A DNA stretch of 64,000 bases from Prolixibacteraceae bacterium. Its GTDB lineage: Bacteria > Bacteroidota > Bacteroidia > Bacteroidales > Prolixibacteraceae. The stretch lies in contig JANQHI010000008.1 of assembly GCA_028282705.1 (NCBI GenBank), positions 23,644 through 87,643 on the forward strand, read 5' to 3'. Within the stretch, counting starts at the first letter, position 1. Each line of letters opens with the position of its first letter. Shown here in pieces: positions 55,952 through 64,000 of this stretch. The notes below the pieces were generated by a model. That model did not search any database. It saw nothing but the letters and a program-made list of their open reading frames with translations, and was not told the origin of the DNA. Both the position numbers and the translations under genes were made by a program.

Positions 55952-57178
55952 TTATAGCCCTACATTTGTTTTTTCCTTTTCTGAACGAGCAATAATTGCA
56001 GCCCCACAACTGTCGCTCCATACATTGATTGATGTCCTGGTCATATCCAATATCCTGTCAACAGCCAGTATTAACCCAACACCTTCCAATGGGAGGTTAA
56101 GTGCAGTTAAAATAACTGTGATCATAACCAGCCCTGCCATAGGTATCCCAGCAGCCCCAATTGAGGCTAACAAGGCAGTCAATACTACCAAGGCTTGTTC
56201 CCCAACAGAAAGATCAATGCCATATGCCTGTGCAATAAACATGGCTGCTACACACTCATATAAAGCAGTTCCATCCATATTTATGGTTGCCCCCAAAGGC
56301 AAAGTAAAACTTGTGACTTTGTTTGAAACCCCACTTTTATGCTCAACTGCTTCCATGGTCAAAGGCAAAGTAGCACTTGATGAAGAAGTGGAGAATGCAG
56401 TTATGAGTGGTGTGATCATATTTTTAAAATGCTTCAGGGGGTTTACCCTGCCAACAAACCTTGTGATCAATGGGAGGGTTATAAGGGCATGGATCATTAA
56501 AGCGGCAAAAACAGTGAGCATATAAATAAGCATACTTCCTGCAATGTTTGACAACTGGTCAGCATTCCTGGCTACCTCTTTGGCTACAATCCCAAAAATC
56601 CCATAGGGTGTAAATTTGATGATGAACAAGGTTATTTTCATCATTACCTCAAATACTGACTCAAAAAAGGTGGTAAGGTTTTCTTTGTATTTATCCTTAA
56701 CCCTTGTGATGAATACCCCAAAGAGGATGGCAAAGAATATAACTGACAAGATATTTCCTTCAGCCATTGCTTCTACTATATTTTCAGGGATAATCCTGGT
56801 CAGGATTTCTTTCACTGAGCTTGCTTTCTCAACCAGCCCTTCCACCTCCTGTGAGAACCCAAGTTCAACCCCAATTCCCGGTTTTATAATATTTACAAGG
56901 AATAGCCCTGTAACAATGGCCAGGGTACTGGTAGAAATATAATATATAATGGTTTTTCCACCCAAGCGCCCCAGGTTTTTACCACTGCCCATGCTGGTAA
57001 CACCAGTTATAATGGAACTCAATATTAGTGGGATAATGATCATTGTTAATGCCCTGAGGAATATTTCACCCATCCAGGCAACATAAGGTACCCCACTGGG
57101 GATATAATAACCAAAAAATACTGCAAGGATCAAAGCAATCAGGATTTGCCAGTGAAGTTTCAACTTTAATAGTTTCAC
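55952..57178 (-). CDS. Dicarboxylate/amino acid:cation symporter
   Basis: A 408-residue DAACS transporter with hairpin signature SSSSATLPLTMEAVE (about 270), the NMDGTALYECV motif (about 306) and the C-terminal DRILDMTRTSINVWSDSCGAAI. It takes up glutamate, aspartate or C4-dicarboxylates with sodium or protons. The only start before the first helix is GTG at 57178. Confidence 0.93.
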   Translation of the reverse strand: MKLLKLKLHWQILIALILAVFFGYYIPSGVPYVAWMGEIFLRALTMIIIPLILSSIITGVTSMGSGKNLGRLGGKTIIYYISTSTLAIVTGLFLVNIIKPGIGVELGFSQEVEGLVEKASSVKEILTRIIPENIVEAMAEGNILSVIFFAILFGVFITRVKDKYKENLTTFFESVFEVMMKITLFIIKFTPYGIFGIVAKEVARNADQLSNIAGSMLIYMLTVFAALMIHALITLPLITRFVGRVNPLKHFKNMITPLITAFSTSSSSATLPLTMEAVEHKSGVSNKVTSFTLPLGATINMDGTALYECVAAMFIAQAYGIDLSVGEQALVVLTALLASIGAAGIPMAGLVMITVILTALNLPLEGVGLILAVDRILDMTRTSINVWSDSCGAAIIARSEKEKTNVGL

Positions 57179-57298
57179 GTTATTTTTTTATAAGTTTCTT
57201 TAAGGTTTACGAATATATTCTTTTTATGCTTTTTTATCAAACCTTTAGGTTAATAAGCTTGAAAAGGAGGTTAATATCCAGCGTGATGGGTATAATTA

Positions 57299-58651
57299 TT
57301 ATTCATTTTTTAACTTGAATTTTATTTTGATTGTGGCTTCAGATTCAATATCCATCCCATCTTTCACCATAGGAGCCCAGACAGGCCCATCTTGGATAAG
57401 TCTTATGGTTTTTTGCAGCAAGGTTGTGTCTGGGTTGTTTATTGGGGTGATGGCTGTAATTTCTCCATTTGCATTGATAATGAGCTTTACCCTTACCACA
57501 TTTTTATTTATATCCAGAGAAGTTTCATAAACAGCATTTTCTTTTAGGTATTTATTATAAGCTTCGAAACCAATGGTAGGTTTAGCCTTTGAATTACCCT
57601 TTTTAACCCTGGCAACACTTCCTGTAAGTTTTTGTTTTCTCTGGCTTTCATAACCTACTACCACTACTTCTTCCAGCCCAACATTTAAAGGTTCTAAAGC
57701 TATAATATTATCTGGTTGTGTTGGTTTAAACTCAGTGCTTTCCATCCCCACAAAACTGGCAACAAAGGTATTTGATGTGTTTTTGGGCACTTCAAAATTG
57801 AAGTTTCCTTCCAGGTCAGTGGTTGTACCTAACTGAGTGCCTTTTACAAAAATGGTAGCTCCAGGTATAGGTTGTTTATCTTCAGCAAAAACTACCTTCC
57901 CTCTTACCAGGTTATAAAGGTTTGTATCTTCCCTAATATCCAGAGAGGTTTGTTTGGTCAATGCCCTACTTGTACCTGATGCATCAAAAACAGCTTTGGT
58001 TAGCTTTTCCTGGCTTATTTTATTGGGCTCTATTGGTAACTTCTTTTCAGCCTTTTCAGTTTTTCCTTTTTTATCAACACTAATGGGTATTTGTATTTCC
58101 CTTGCTTTATCTGATAGGGGTATTGTTTCTGTTTGTTTTTCCCCAACTGGTTGCTGGGTTAAAGTTTCAGGTTTTGGTGTTGTTTCAATAATTGGTTGCC
58201 CTTTTTGTAATGTTTTTTCTGTAACTAATAATCCTTCTTCTGCAATTTCTTCTGGTATTTCAACTACATCTTCCTCCTTGGTAGTGGTGGTTGGTTCCTT
58301 GGTGGCTTCTTTTTTATTGGGTTCCTCCTGGTTCAGTACTACTTTATTATTTGGTTTTTCTTTATTTATTTGGATAAGCACAATACTGGTTGAAATTAAA
58401 AGCAGGGCTATGGCAGCTATCCTGTATGGCAGGTTGCTTTTTTTCTTTTTAGGTTTGATCTTCTCCTGAAGCTCATTTATATCATCCTGAAATTGTTTGC
58501 TGCCAATTTGTTCTATCCCTTCCAGTGCTTCTGCTTCAAATGGTTTTTTTTGCAACAGGCGTTCAAATTCATTGCGTTCACGCCCGTCCATTTCATTGTT
58601 CAGGTATCTTTGAAGGTTTTCTTTGGTGATATGTGCCTGTTTTTTTGTCAT
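57299..58651 (-). CDS. Anti-sigma-type membrane protein with CarboxypepD_reg and TonB C-terminal domains
   Basis: A 450-residue hybrid. An N-terminal cytoplasmic segment of anti-sigma type (LQRYLNNEMDGRERNEFERLL, without a zinc-binding Cys pair) is followed by a membrane helix (about 75-94), a Pro/Thr/Glu-rich spacer, a CarboxypepD-regulatory-like beta domain (about 245-315, PGATIFVKGTQLGTTTDLEG), the SusC-like motif LEEVVVVGYESQRKQKLTG (about 329-347) and a TonB-like C-terminal domain (about 360-450). The ATG overlaps the sigma stop by four bases. It probably holds the sigma factor until a periplasmic signal arrives. Confidence 0.8.
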   Translation of the reverse strand: MTKKQAHITKENLQRYLNNEMDGRERNEFERLLQKKPFEAEALEGIEQIGSKQFQDDINELQEKIKPKKKKSNLPYRIAAIALLLISTSIVLIQINKEKPNNKVVLNQEEPNKKEATKEPTTTTKEEDVVEIPEEIAEEGLLVTEKTLQKGQPIIETTPKPETLTQQPVGEKQTETIPLSDKAREIQIPISVDKKGKTEKAEKKLPIEPNKISQEKLTKAVFDASGTSRALTKQTSLDIREDTNLYNLVRGKVVFAEDKQPIPGATIFVKGTQLGTTTDLEGNFNFEVPKNTSNTFVASFVGMESTEFKPTQPDNIIALEPLNVGLEEVVVVGYESQRKQKLTGSVARVKKGNSKAKPTIGFEAYNKYLKENAVYETSLDINKNVVRVKLIINANGEITAITPINNPDTTLLQKTIRLIQDGPVWAPMVKDGMDIESEATIKIKFKLKNE

Positions 58652-59226
58652 TTTTGCTTCTCTAAACAAATCTTCAGGTTGCGTTTCCCATTCTGTATAT
58701 GGCTTTTTACTTTTTTCTCATCCAATTTTAGCAATATAGATATTTCTCTATAACTTTTATTTTCATAATAAAACTGGAGGATACATTGTTTTTGTTCATC
58801 TTTCAATTTTTTTATACAAGTAGAAAGGGCTTCTTCCAGTTTCTTGTCTTCTCTGTCAATAGGATGAATTTCTGCCTTATTTTCCATAAAGATGTTGCTA
58901 ATTTCTTCTGCTTGTATAGTTGTTTTTTGTGTTTTTTTGCGCAACTCCATCAGGCAAAAGTTTTTTGTAACAACATGGAGCCAACTCTTAAAATTCCCTA
59001 TTTCATGCTTGGTAATTTCTATGCTGATCTTTTCAAACACTTGAATAACAGCATCTTTAGAGTCCTCACTGTTTTTAAGGTATTTTAAGCAAACCCCATA
59101 TACCAGGTGCATATACCTGCCATAAAGTTCGCCAAGCACCTGCATGTCCCTGCTTTGTACATACATAGCCAATAATTGGCTGTCATCCTTATTTGCTAAT
59201 CTTCCTTTTTTGGGAAATAGAGGCAT
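58648..59226 (-). CDS. ECF-type sigma factor
   Basis: A 192-residue sigma factor with region 2 (LLAMYVQSRDMQVLGELYGRYMHLVY, then EDSKDAVIQVFEKI) and region 4 (LKDEQKQCILQFYYENKSYREI, then KVKSHIQNGKRNLK). ATG 59226 is preferred over a TTG five codons earlier. It overlaps the membrane-protein gene by four bases and faces the von Willebrand gene across 120 nt. Confidence 0.92.
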   Translation of the reverse strand: MPLFPKKGRLANKDDSQLLAMYVQSRDMQVLGELYGRYMHLVYGVCLKYLKNSEDSKDAVIQVFEKISIEITKHEIGNFKSWLHVVTKNFCLMELRKKTQKTTIQAEEISNIFMENKAEIHPIDREDKKLEEALSTCIKKLKDEQKQCILQFYYENKSYREISILLKLDEKKVKSHIQNGKRNLKICLEKQK

Positions 59227-59265
59227 ACCTGGCTGTTGCAATTCAGGCTAAAATTAGGACAAATC

Positions 59266-59286
59266 AAATTCTTTTAAAAAGAATTT
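59266..59286. promoter_or_regulatory. Inverted repeat between sigma and vWA genes
   Basis: AAATTCTTTT and AAAGAATTT flank a short centre, in the divergent gap. It could be an operator or a target of the neighbouring sigma factor. Confidence 0.35.
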
Positions 59287-59346
59287 ATGGAATTTACAAA
59301 CCTTCTGCATCCTGCTTATAAAAGTTTAATCCAAAAAAATCACATT

Positions 59347-61209
59347 ATGAAAACAATTATTTTAAGCAGTGTGCTGATCTTTGCAACACTTATTACATTT
59401 TCACAACAACCAAGGAAAATTACAGGAAAGGTTGTAGATGAACAAGGTTATGTTTTGCCCGGGGTATCAGTAATTATAAAAGATAGCCAGAGGGGTACAG
59501 TTACTGACCATCATGGGATGTACCAAATAACAGTATTTCCAAAAGACAGGTATTTAATTTTTTCATTTGTTGGTATGGAAAGCCAACAAGTGGAAATTGG
59601 AAATAAAACCAGGATTGATATAACCATGGTATCTTCTCGAGAAGCATTAGAAGAGGTGGTAGTAGCAGGTACTTATAGAAAGCCTAGAGTTCAGTTAACC
59701 AGTGCTATTTCCAGGGTTTTTACAAAAAAAGGGAAGCACTACCTGCCACGAATGCAGTGTTATACAGGAGCTGTGCCTATGGGTAGGGAAAGCTATGCTT
59801 CTATCCATGAAAATGGGTTTAAAAATGTATCTGCCAGCCCTTTGTCTACTTTCTCAGTTGATGTGGACAATGCTTCTTACTCTAATGTGCGCAGGTTTAT
59901 CAATAGTGGCCAGCTTCCTCCTGCTGATGCTGTGAGGATAGAAGAAATGGTCAACTATTTTACTTATGGTTACCCTCAACCAACAGGGAAACACCCATTT
60001 AGTGTGACAGCAGAATTGGGTGAGTGCCCCTGGAATAAAAACCACCACCTGTTCCATGTTGGGTTAAAGGGTAAAGAAATTGAAACAGGGGAACTCCCAC
60101 CATCTAACCTGGTGTTTTTATTGGATGTTTCTGGGTCAATGAATGCACAAAATAAACTGCCATTGGTAAAAAGGGCTTTTAAGTTGCTTGTGAATGAGCT
60201 AAGGCCTTCTGATAAAGTTTCAATTGTAGTATATGCTGGGGCTGCAGGATTGGTACTGAAACCTACACCCGGAAACCAAAAAAGTAAAATTATCAATGCC
60301 CTTGAAAACCTGGAGGCAGGTGGCTCAACTGCTGGTGGGCAAGGCATCTTGTTGGCTTATAAAACAGCCAAAGAGAACTTTATGGATGGTGGGAACAATA
60401 GGATTATCCTTGCTACTGATGGTGATTTTAATGTTGGGGTATCATCTAATTCAGAGTTAGAAGACTTGGTTGAAAAAGAGAGGGAGAATAGGGTTTTCCT
60501 CACTGTACTTGGATTTGGGCAGGGCAATATACAGGATGATAAAATGGAAATACTGGCTGACAAAGGAAATGGGAATTATGTTTACATTGATAACTTCCTG
60601 GAAGCCAGGAAAGTGTTTATCTCTGAATTTGGAGGGACACTTTTTACCATTGCTAAAGATGTAAAATTCCAGCTGGAGTTTAACCCACAGAAAGTGAAGG
60701 CATACAGGTTGGTAGGTTATGAGAACAGGTTGCTAAATGATGAAGATTTTAATGATGATACCAAAGATGCAGGGGAAATGGGTGCAGGGCATACTGTCAC
60801 AGCACTCTATGAAATTATCCCCACAGGGGCAGCCAGTGAAATCCCATCAGTTGACCCATTAAAATACCAGGAAAGCAACCCTGCTAAAGAAAAGGTTTCA
60901 GATGAGGTTCTCACTATCAAGGTGAGGTATAAAGAGCCCGATGGAAATACAAGCAAATTATTGGAGAAGGCAGTGATGGATAAGCTGTCCAGGCAAACAT
61001 CTGACGATTTTAGGTTTTCAGCAGCAGTAGCTTCATTTGGCATGCTAATCAGGGAATCTGAATTTAAAGGCAATACAAGTATAGATGGGGTCATTAAAAT
61101 GGCTTATGGTGCAAAAGGGGAAGATACTGAAGGGTACAGGGCTGAGTTTATAAAAATGGCAAAAACAGCTAAACATTTAGCACCTGTTATGGCACATGAA
61201 GAAGATTAA
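59347..61209 (+). CDS. von Willebrand factor A protein (YfbK-like) with CarboxypepD_reg domain
   Basis: A 620-residue exported protein; the ATG at 59347 starts the signal peptide (an in-frame ATG at 59287 is less likely). A CarboxypepD-regulatory-like domain (about 22-95) is followed by a SusC-like segment (ALEEVVVAGTYRKP). The YfbK N-terminal domain (about 165-245) comes next, then the von Willebrand domain with an intact metal site (Asp260 in DVSGSMNAQNK) and a C-terminal DUF3520-like domain. It lies head-to-head with the sigma and anti-sigma genes and shares their beta domain. Confidence 0.9.
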   Translation: MKTIILSSVLIFATLITFSQQPRKITGKVVDEQGYVLPGVSVIIKDSQRGTVTDHHGMYQITVFPKDRYLIFSFVGMESQQVEIGNKTRIDITMVSSREALEEVVVAGTYRKPRVQLTSAISRVFTKKGKHYLPRMQCYTGAVPMGRESYASIHENGFKNVSASPLSTFSVDVDNASYSNVRRFINSGQLPPADAVRIEEMVNYFTYGYPQPTGKHPFSVTAELGECPWNKNHHLFHVGLKGKEIETGELPPSNLVFLLDVSGSMNAQNKLPLVKRAFKLLVNELRPSDKVSIVVYAGAAGLVLKPTPGNQKSKIINALENLEAGGSTAGGQGILLAYKTAKENFMDGGNNRIILATDGDFNVGVSSNSELEDLVEKERENRVFLTVLGFGQGNIQDDKMEILADKGNGNYVYIDNFLEARKVFISEFGGTLFTIAKDVKFQLEFNPQKVKAYRLVGYENRLLNDEDFNDDTKDAGEMGAGHTVTALYEIIPTGAASEIPSVDPLKYQESNPAKEKVSDEVLTIKVRYKEPDGNTSKLLEKAVMDKLSRQTSDDFRFSAAVASFGMLIRESEFKGNTSIDGVIKMAYGAKGEDTEGYRAEFIKMAKTAKHLAPVMAHEED

Positions 61210-61282
61210 GTAAATAACCTATTTTGCACTTGTGCCAATCTTTTGTTAAATTTGAGAGGATGAATCTAAAAATCAAATTATT

Positions 61283-61408
61283 ATGGGCAAAGGAGACAGA
61301 AAAACAAGGAGAGGGAAATTATTTATGGGGACATATGGGGCAAGAAGGCCAAAGCCCGGCAAAATAGCAAAACGAAAGAGGCAAGCAGCAGAAACAGGTA
61401 AGAAATAA
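61283..61408 (+). CDS. 30S ribosomal protein THX
   Basis: A 41-residue, very basic protein with the THX pattern: MGKGDRKTRRGKLFMGTYG followed by RRPKPGKIAKR. It is found in Bacteroidota and Thermus and sits in the 30S head. It was found by reading the gap after the von Willebrand gene. An intrinsic terminator follows 28 nt after the stop. Confidence 0.92.
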   Translation: MGKGDRKTRRGKLFMGTYGARRPKPGKIAKRKRQAAETGKK

Positions 61409-61436
61409 AGTTTTTAAAATAACATATACAAGTAAA

Positions 61437-61475
61437 GGGTACATCCTTCCAATAGGTTAGGATGTCCCTTTTTTT
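61437..61475 (+). terminator. Intrinsic terminator between THX and ttcA-like genes
   Basis: GGGTACATCCT pairs with AGGATGTCCC (one unpaired base) and is followed by TTTTTTT. The T-run ends only five bases before the ATG of the ttcA-like gene. Confidence 0.88.
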
Positions 61476-61480
61476 ATGGT

Positions 61481-62227
61481 ATGGGATTAAAAGATACACA
61501 AAAAGGGCTTCAATACCTCAGGCGCAAGTTTTCAAGGAAAGTGGGGAAGGCAATCAATGATTATAATATGGTTGAAGGGAATGAACTGATTGCTATTGGG
61601 GTATCAGGAGGGAAAGATTCACTTGCATTAACAGACATCCTGGCTAACAGGCTTAAACATGCAAAAGAAAAATACAAACTGGCTGCTATCCATGTTAGTT
61701 TTAAGGAAGTTCCCTATAAAATTGATGTAAACTATATTAAGGCTTTTTGCAAAGAAAGGAATGTGGAATTTTACCATAAAACCCTCTCAAAGCCTGAATT
61801 ATTGGAAGAAAGTGATAAGCCTGTTTGTTTTTTATGTTCCTGGAATAGGAGAAAAGTGTTGCTTGAAGCAGCCAATGAATTTGGGGCTAAGAAGCTGGCT
61901 CTTGGGCACCATATGGATGATGCGATTGAAACCCTACTGATGAATATGGCTTTTCAGGGGGCTATTTGTTCTATGCCTGCATCACTGGAAATATTTAAAG
62001 GTAAAATTAAGATTATCCGCCCCATGGCCTACCTTAAAAACTCTGAAATTGAAGAGTATGCAGCAATCCAGCAATTCAGGAAATTGGTAAAAGAATGCCC
62101 TTTCCAGGATTCAACAAAAAGGAATGAAGTTAGGAAGTTGGTCAATAAACTTGAAAACCTTTACCCCAATGCCAGGCATAATTTATTTAACTCAATGAAA
62201 AATATACAGGAAGAATACCTCCCCTGA
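61481..62227 (+). CDS. TtcA-family tRNA 2-thiocytidine/PP-loop protein
   Basis: A 248-residue PP-loop ATPase with SGGKDS (42-47), the CxxC pair in KPVCFLCSWNRR and a further Cys in VKECPFQD, the set expected for the iron-sulfur cluster of TtcA. The LGHHMDDAIETLLMN block is also conserved. It thiolates cytidine 32 of certain tRNAs. There is no room for a promoter between the terminator and its ATG. Confidence 0.88.
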   Translation: MGLKDTQKGLQYLRRKFSRKVGKAINDYNMVEGNELIAIGVSGGKDSLALTDILANRLKHAKEKYKLAAIHVSFKEVPYKIDVNYIKAFCKERNVEFYHKTLSKPELLEESDKPVCFLCSWNRRKVLLEAANEFGAKKLALGHHMDDAIETLLMNMAFQGAICSMPASLEIFKGKIKIIRPMAYLKNSEIEEYAAIQQFRKLVKECPFQDSTKRNEVRKLVNKLENLYPNARHNLFNSMKNIQEEYLP

Positions 62228-62382
62228 TGTTGCAACCCTTTTCAATTAACTTTGTCTGTAATTACTAGTACACTTATTTCATGAAAAATAAAGCCTGAAA
62301 ATAACAGTGAGGGTTATTTGAAAACAAGCTTTTTTAACCATGGCTTTTAAGCCAGGGATCAGAAGAGGCAAGCAAAAGGTTG

Positions 62383-62427
62383 GTTTTTGAAAATTTGTAA
62401 CTTTTGTAAATAAAAATTTTCAAAAAC
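62383..62427. repeat. Perfect 14-bp inverted repeat
   Basis: GTTTTTGAAAATTT (62383-62396) and AAATTTTCAAAAAC (62414-62427) are exact inverted copies around a 17-nt centre, about 90 nt upstream of the barrel-protein start. It could be an operator or a transcript hairpin. The rest of this 287-nt gap shows nothing else clear. Confidence 0.5.
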
Positions 62428-62514
62428 TATAACAGGGCTAATGGTAAATCAGTAAATTTAGGCCATATACTTTTTATAAGAATTGGTCGTTTTAAATAAA
62501 AAAATCTATTCATT

Positions 62515-63120
62515 ATGAAGAATCTTTTCACACTACTATTAATACTTGGCTTGTCATTAGCCACTGTTGCCCAGGATAAATTGGAACTGGACTGGGGGTT
62601 AAAAGCTGGTTTGAATAATTCAAAAATTACAGCTAACAGTTCCCAATTTAATTCAGAAACCATTAATAATTTCCATGTGGGCGCTTTTGCCAGGGTAAAC
62701 ATTGGGCGTGTTTATATACAGCCTGAAGCTTATTTTAGCTCTAAAAGTGGCGATATCAATGATGTAGCCAGTTATAACCCTTTGCATACCATCAGTTCTT
62801 TTGATTATAATACATTTGATCTACCTGCCCTTCTTGGGGTTAAGCTGGTTAAAGCAAAAGCTGCCAATGTGAGGGTAATGGCTGGCCCTGTATTTAGTTT
62901 TGCCACCAAAAGGGATGTTAATGGCGAGCAGGATGTGAACAGGTTAAGCAAAGAATACCTGGAAGACCATTTTATGGGCTGGCAGTTCGGGGCAGGTGCT
63001 GATTTCCTGTTCCTTACATTTGATGCACGCATACAAACCAATGGTACATCTTACTATCAAAGCCCAAACCTGGAAGCTAAAAAAAGCATACTATTGCTAT
63101 CATTAGGGATAAAATTATAA
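62515..63120 (+). CDS. Small outer-membrane beta-barrel protein (porin family)
   Basis: A 201-residue exported protein. The signal peptide (to about residue 19, ending VAQ) is followed by eight-strand barrel-like sequence starting WGLKAGLNNSKI and ending with an alternating aliphatic strand KSILLLSLGIKL. Members of the PorT-like group have this shape. Function cannot be fixed. Confidence 0.85.
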   Translation: MKNLFTLLLILGLSLATVAQDKLELDWGLKAGLNNSKITANSSQFNSETINNFHVGAFARVNIGRVYIQPEAYFSSKSGDINDVASYNPLHTISSFDYNTFDLPALLGVKLVKAKAANVRVMAGPVFSFATKRDVNGEQDVNRLSKEYLEDHFMGWQFGAGADFLFLTFDARIQTNGTSYYQSPNLEAKKSILLLSLGIKL

Positions 63121-63135
63121 GGAAGCCTCCCCTTG

Positions 63136-63152
63136 CCCCTCCAAAGGAGGGG
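63136..63152 (+). terminator. Hairpin after the barrel-protein gene
   Basis: CCCCTCC and GGAGGGG form seven GC-rich pairs with an AAA loop, 15 nt after the stop codon; the T-run is weak. Confidence 0.5.
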
Positions 63153-63171
63153 TAAAAGGTAAAAGAATAGA

Positions 63172-63200
63172 GGCCTGTTCCTTTTTTTAGGGAACGGGCC
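63172..63200 (-). terminator. Hairpin downstream of dapA
   Basis: GGCCTGTTCC and GGAACGGGCC form a ten-pair stem (one A-C clash on the minus strand or G-T wobble on the plus) with a T-rich loop, eight bases after the dapA stop. Confidence 0.6.
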
Positions 63201-63207
63201 TTTATGG

Positions 63208-64000
63208 CTATGATGTTAACTTCTGATATGCATCTTTTATTTGCTGGTATGTACCCTCTGAGATAGGATGGAGTGGAAGCCTTAATACATTTTCAATAAT
63301 GCCCTGGCAATGCATCATGGCTTTAACCCCTCCTGGGTTTCCTTCTTTGAAAATAAGCTTGAAAAGGTCAATCATTTCAAGATGAAGGGTAGTTGCCCCA
63401 GCAAAATCATTACTGAGTGCCTTATGTATCATTGAGCTGAGCCTTCCTGGCAACCCATTGGCTATGACTGAAATAACCCCTTTCCCTCCAATAGTAACAG
63501 TAGGCAATGCCAGTACATCATCACCTGAAATAAGGTTGAAATTTTTATGGGTGTATTTTTCAATGGTTGCCAGTTGTGACATAATACCTGATGCTTCTTT
63601 TACCCCAATAAATTTATCAGAAGATGCAGCAAGCCTGGCAACAGTTTCAGCTTCCATATTTACACCAGTCCTTGAAGGGACGTTATACAATATAATTGGG
63701 AGTGGGCTGTTTTTGGCTATTTCCATAAAATGGTGGTATAACCCCTCCTGTGATGGTTTGTTATAATAAGGGGTAACTATTAAAAATGCAGAAACACCTT
63801 CAAAGTTAGCAGATTTTATATTATTAATAAGGGTTGAAGTGCAATTACCTCCCATCCCCACAACTACTGGTAACCTGCCATTAGATTTCCCAACAACAAA
63901 TTGGGTTACCTCCCTTTTCTCATTTTCAGAAAGGGTAGCTGTTTCTGCTGTGGTACCAAGGGCTACCAGATAATCCATACCTCCCTTTACCTGGTTTTCT
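63208..64000 (-). CDS. dapA: 4-Hydroxy-tetrahydrodipicolinate synthase (partial, 5' end outside window)
   Basis: The frame stays open to the window edge, reading ENQVKGG before MDYLVALGTTAET, so the true start lies beyond 64000 and the Met at 63978 is internal. Conserved parts are VTPYYNKPSQEGLYHHF (with the catalytic Tyr), IGVKEASG (the Schiff-base Lys) and SGDDVLALPT. The enzyme condenses pyruvate with aspartate semialdehyde in lysine and diaminopimelate synthesis. Confidence 0.95.
   Translation of the reverse strand, partial: ENQVKGGMDYLVALGTTAETATLSENEKREVTQFVVGKSNGRLPVVVGMGGNCTSTLINNIKSANFEGVSAFLIVTPYYNKPSQEGLYHHFMEIAKNSPLPIILYNVPSRTGVNMEAETVARLAASSDKFIGVKEASGIMSQLATIEKYTHKNFNLISGDDVLALPTVTIGGKGVISVIANGLPGRLSSMIHKALSNDFAGATTLHLEMIDLFKLIFKEGNPGGVKAMMHCQGIIENVLRLPLHPISEGTYQQIKDAYQKLTS

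Noticed and set aside
63208..63978. Complete dapA gene starting at the Met at 63978
   Set aside because: This Met lies inside the conserved GGMDYLVALGTTAE block and the frame stays open to the window edge, so the true start is outside.
1..64000. Long open frames on the strand opposite to real genes (for example inside tonB, tamB and nhaD)
   Set aside because: They overlap well-recognised genes, show low-complexity or cysteine-rich translations and match no family, so they are shadows.
1..64000. tRNA, rRNA, CRISPR arrays, insertion sequences or phage genes
   Set aside because: All longer gaps were read for cloverleaf ends, spaced repeats and transposase-like frames; none was seen.

Overview
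The window is a gene-dense, AT-rich piece of a Bacteroidota chromosome. Taxon-level signs are the uncoupled dnaA (no dnaN beside it), the zapA / small structured RNA / rny order, a YitT-type transporter, DUF5916 and patatin/barrel proteins, an OmpA protein with TPR and PD40 domains, the 30S protein THX, and promoters of the type TTTG-N(18-19)-TAnnTTTG. The pyrB-pyrI pair (PyrI is usual in Bacteroidales relatives and usually missing in Flavobacteriia) and an NhaD sodium/proton antiporter suggest a free-living, possibly aquatic, member of class Bacteroidia. No IS element, prophage, CRISPR array, tRNA or rRNA gene was seen. The window looks like core chromosome with a few accessory loci.

Layout. 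1-6.7 kb (minus strand): partial patatin/barrel protein, YitT, ribosomal protein L19, secreted C69 dipeptidase and M23 peptidase. 6.8-9.0 kb (plus): coiled-coil protein, ZapA, a candidate 6S-type RNA and RNase Y. 9.1-17.9 kb: housekeeping and envelope genes, including a PorE-like OmpA protein and a CE15-like esterase whose catalytic residues look lost. 17.9-26.2 kb (minus): MTase-adjacent TonB-ExbD-ExbB operon, NhaD and TamB. 26.3-31.2 kb (plus): TsaD, then a four-gene GDP-sugar operon (GDP-mannose 3,5-epimerase-like, nucleotidyltransferase/GHMP-kinase fusion, mannose-1-phosphate guanylyltransferase, mutarotase). 31.3-38.6 kb (minus): pyrI-pyrB with a leader, YigZ, EamA, DnaA, MCE protein, cell-wall amidase. 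38.7-48.3 kb: LptD, RidA, rpsF-rpsR-rplI, DUF427, EgtB-like, and a three-subunit biotin carboxylase complex. 48.5-57.2 kb: DUF5916 barrel, MATE pump, 2-hydroxyacid dehydrogenase, LytTR two-component pair, dicarboxylate symporter. 57.3-61.2 kb: sigma factor, anti-sigma/TonB-like hybrid, and a divergent von Willebrand protein. 61.3-64.0 kb: THX, TtcA-like protein, small barrel protein and partial DapA.

How the genes work together. Envelope building dominates: LptD and TamB place lipids and proteins in the outer membrane, TonB-ExbBD energises it, and MlaD-like, amidase and M23 proteins maintain it. The GDP-sugar operon appears able to make GDP-mannose and convert it to GDP-L-galactose or GDP-L-gulose. 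The match of four catalytic positions to plant GDP-mannose 3,5-epimerase, with identical spacing, is the strongest functional clue in the window.

Most notable regulatory structures: (i) a pyrBI leader with a 48-codon open frame that ends just before an intrinsic terminator 36 nt upstream of pyrB, laid out like the enterobacterial pyrBI attenuator; (ii) a candidate 6S-Flavo-like RNA between zapA and rny; (iii) intrinsic terminators placed only about 5 nt before the start codons of the EamA transporter and ttcA genes. All functions are inferred from sequence reading alone; no database search was possible.
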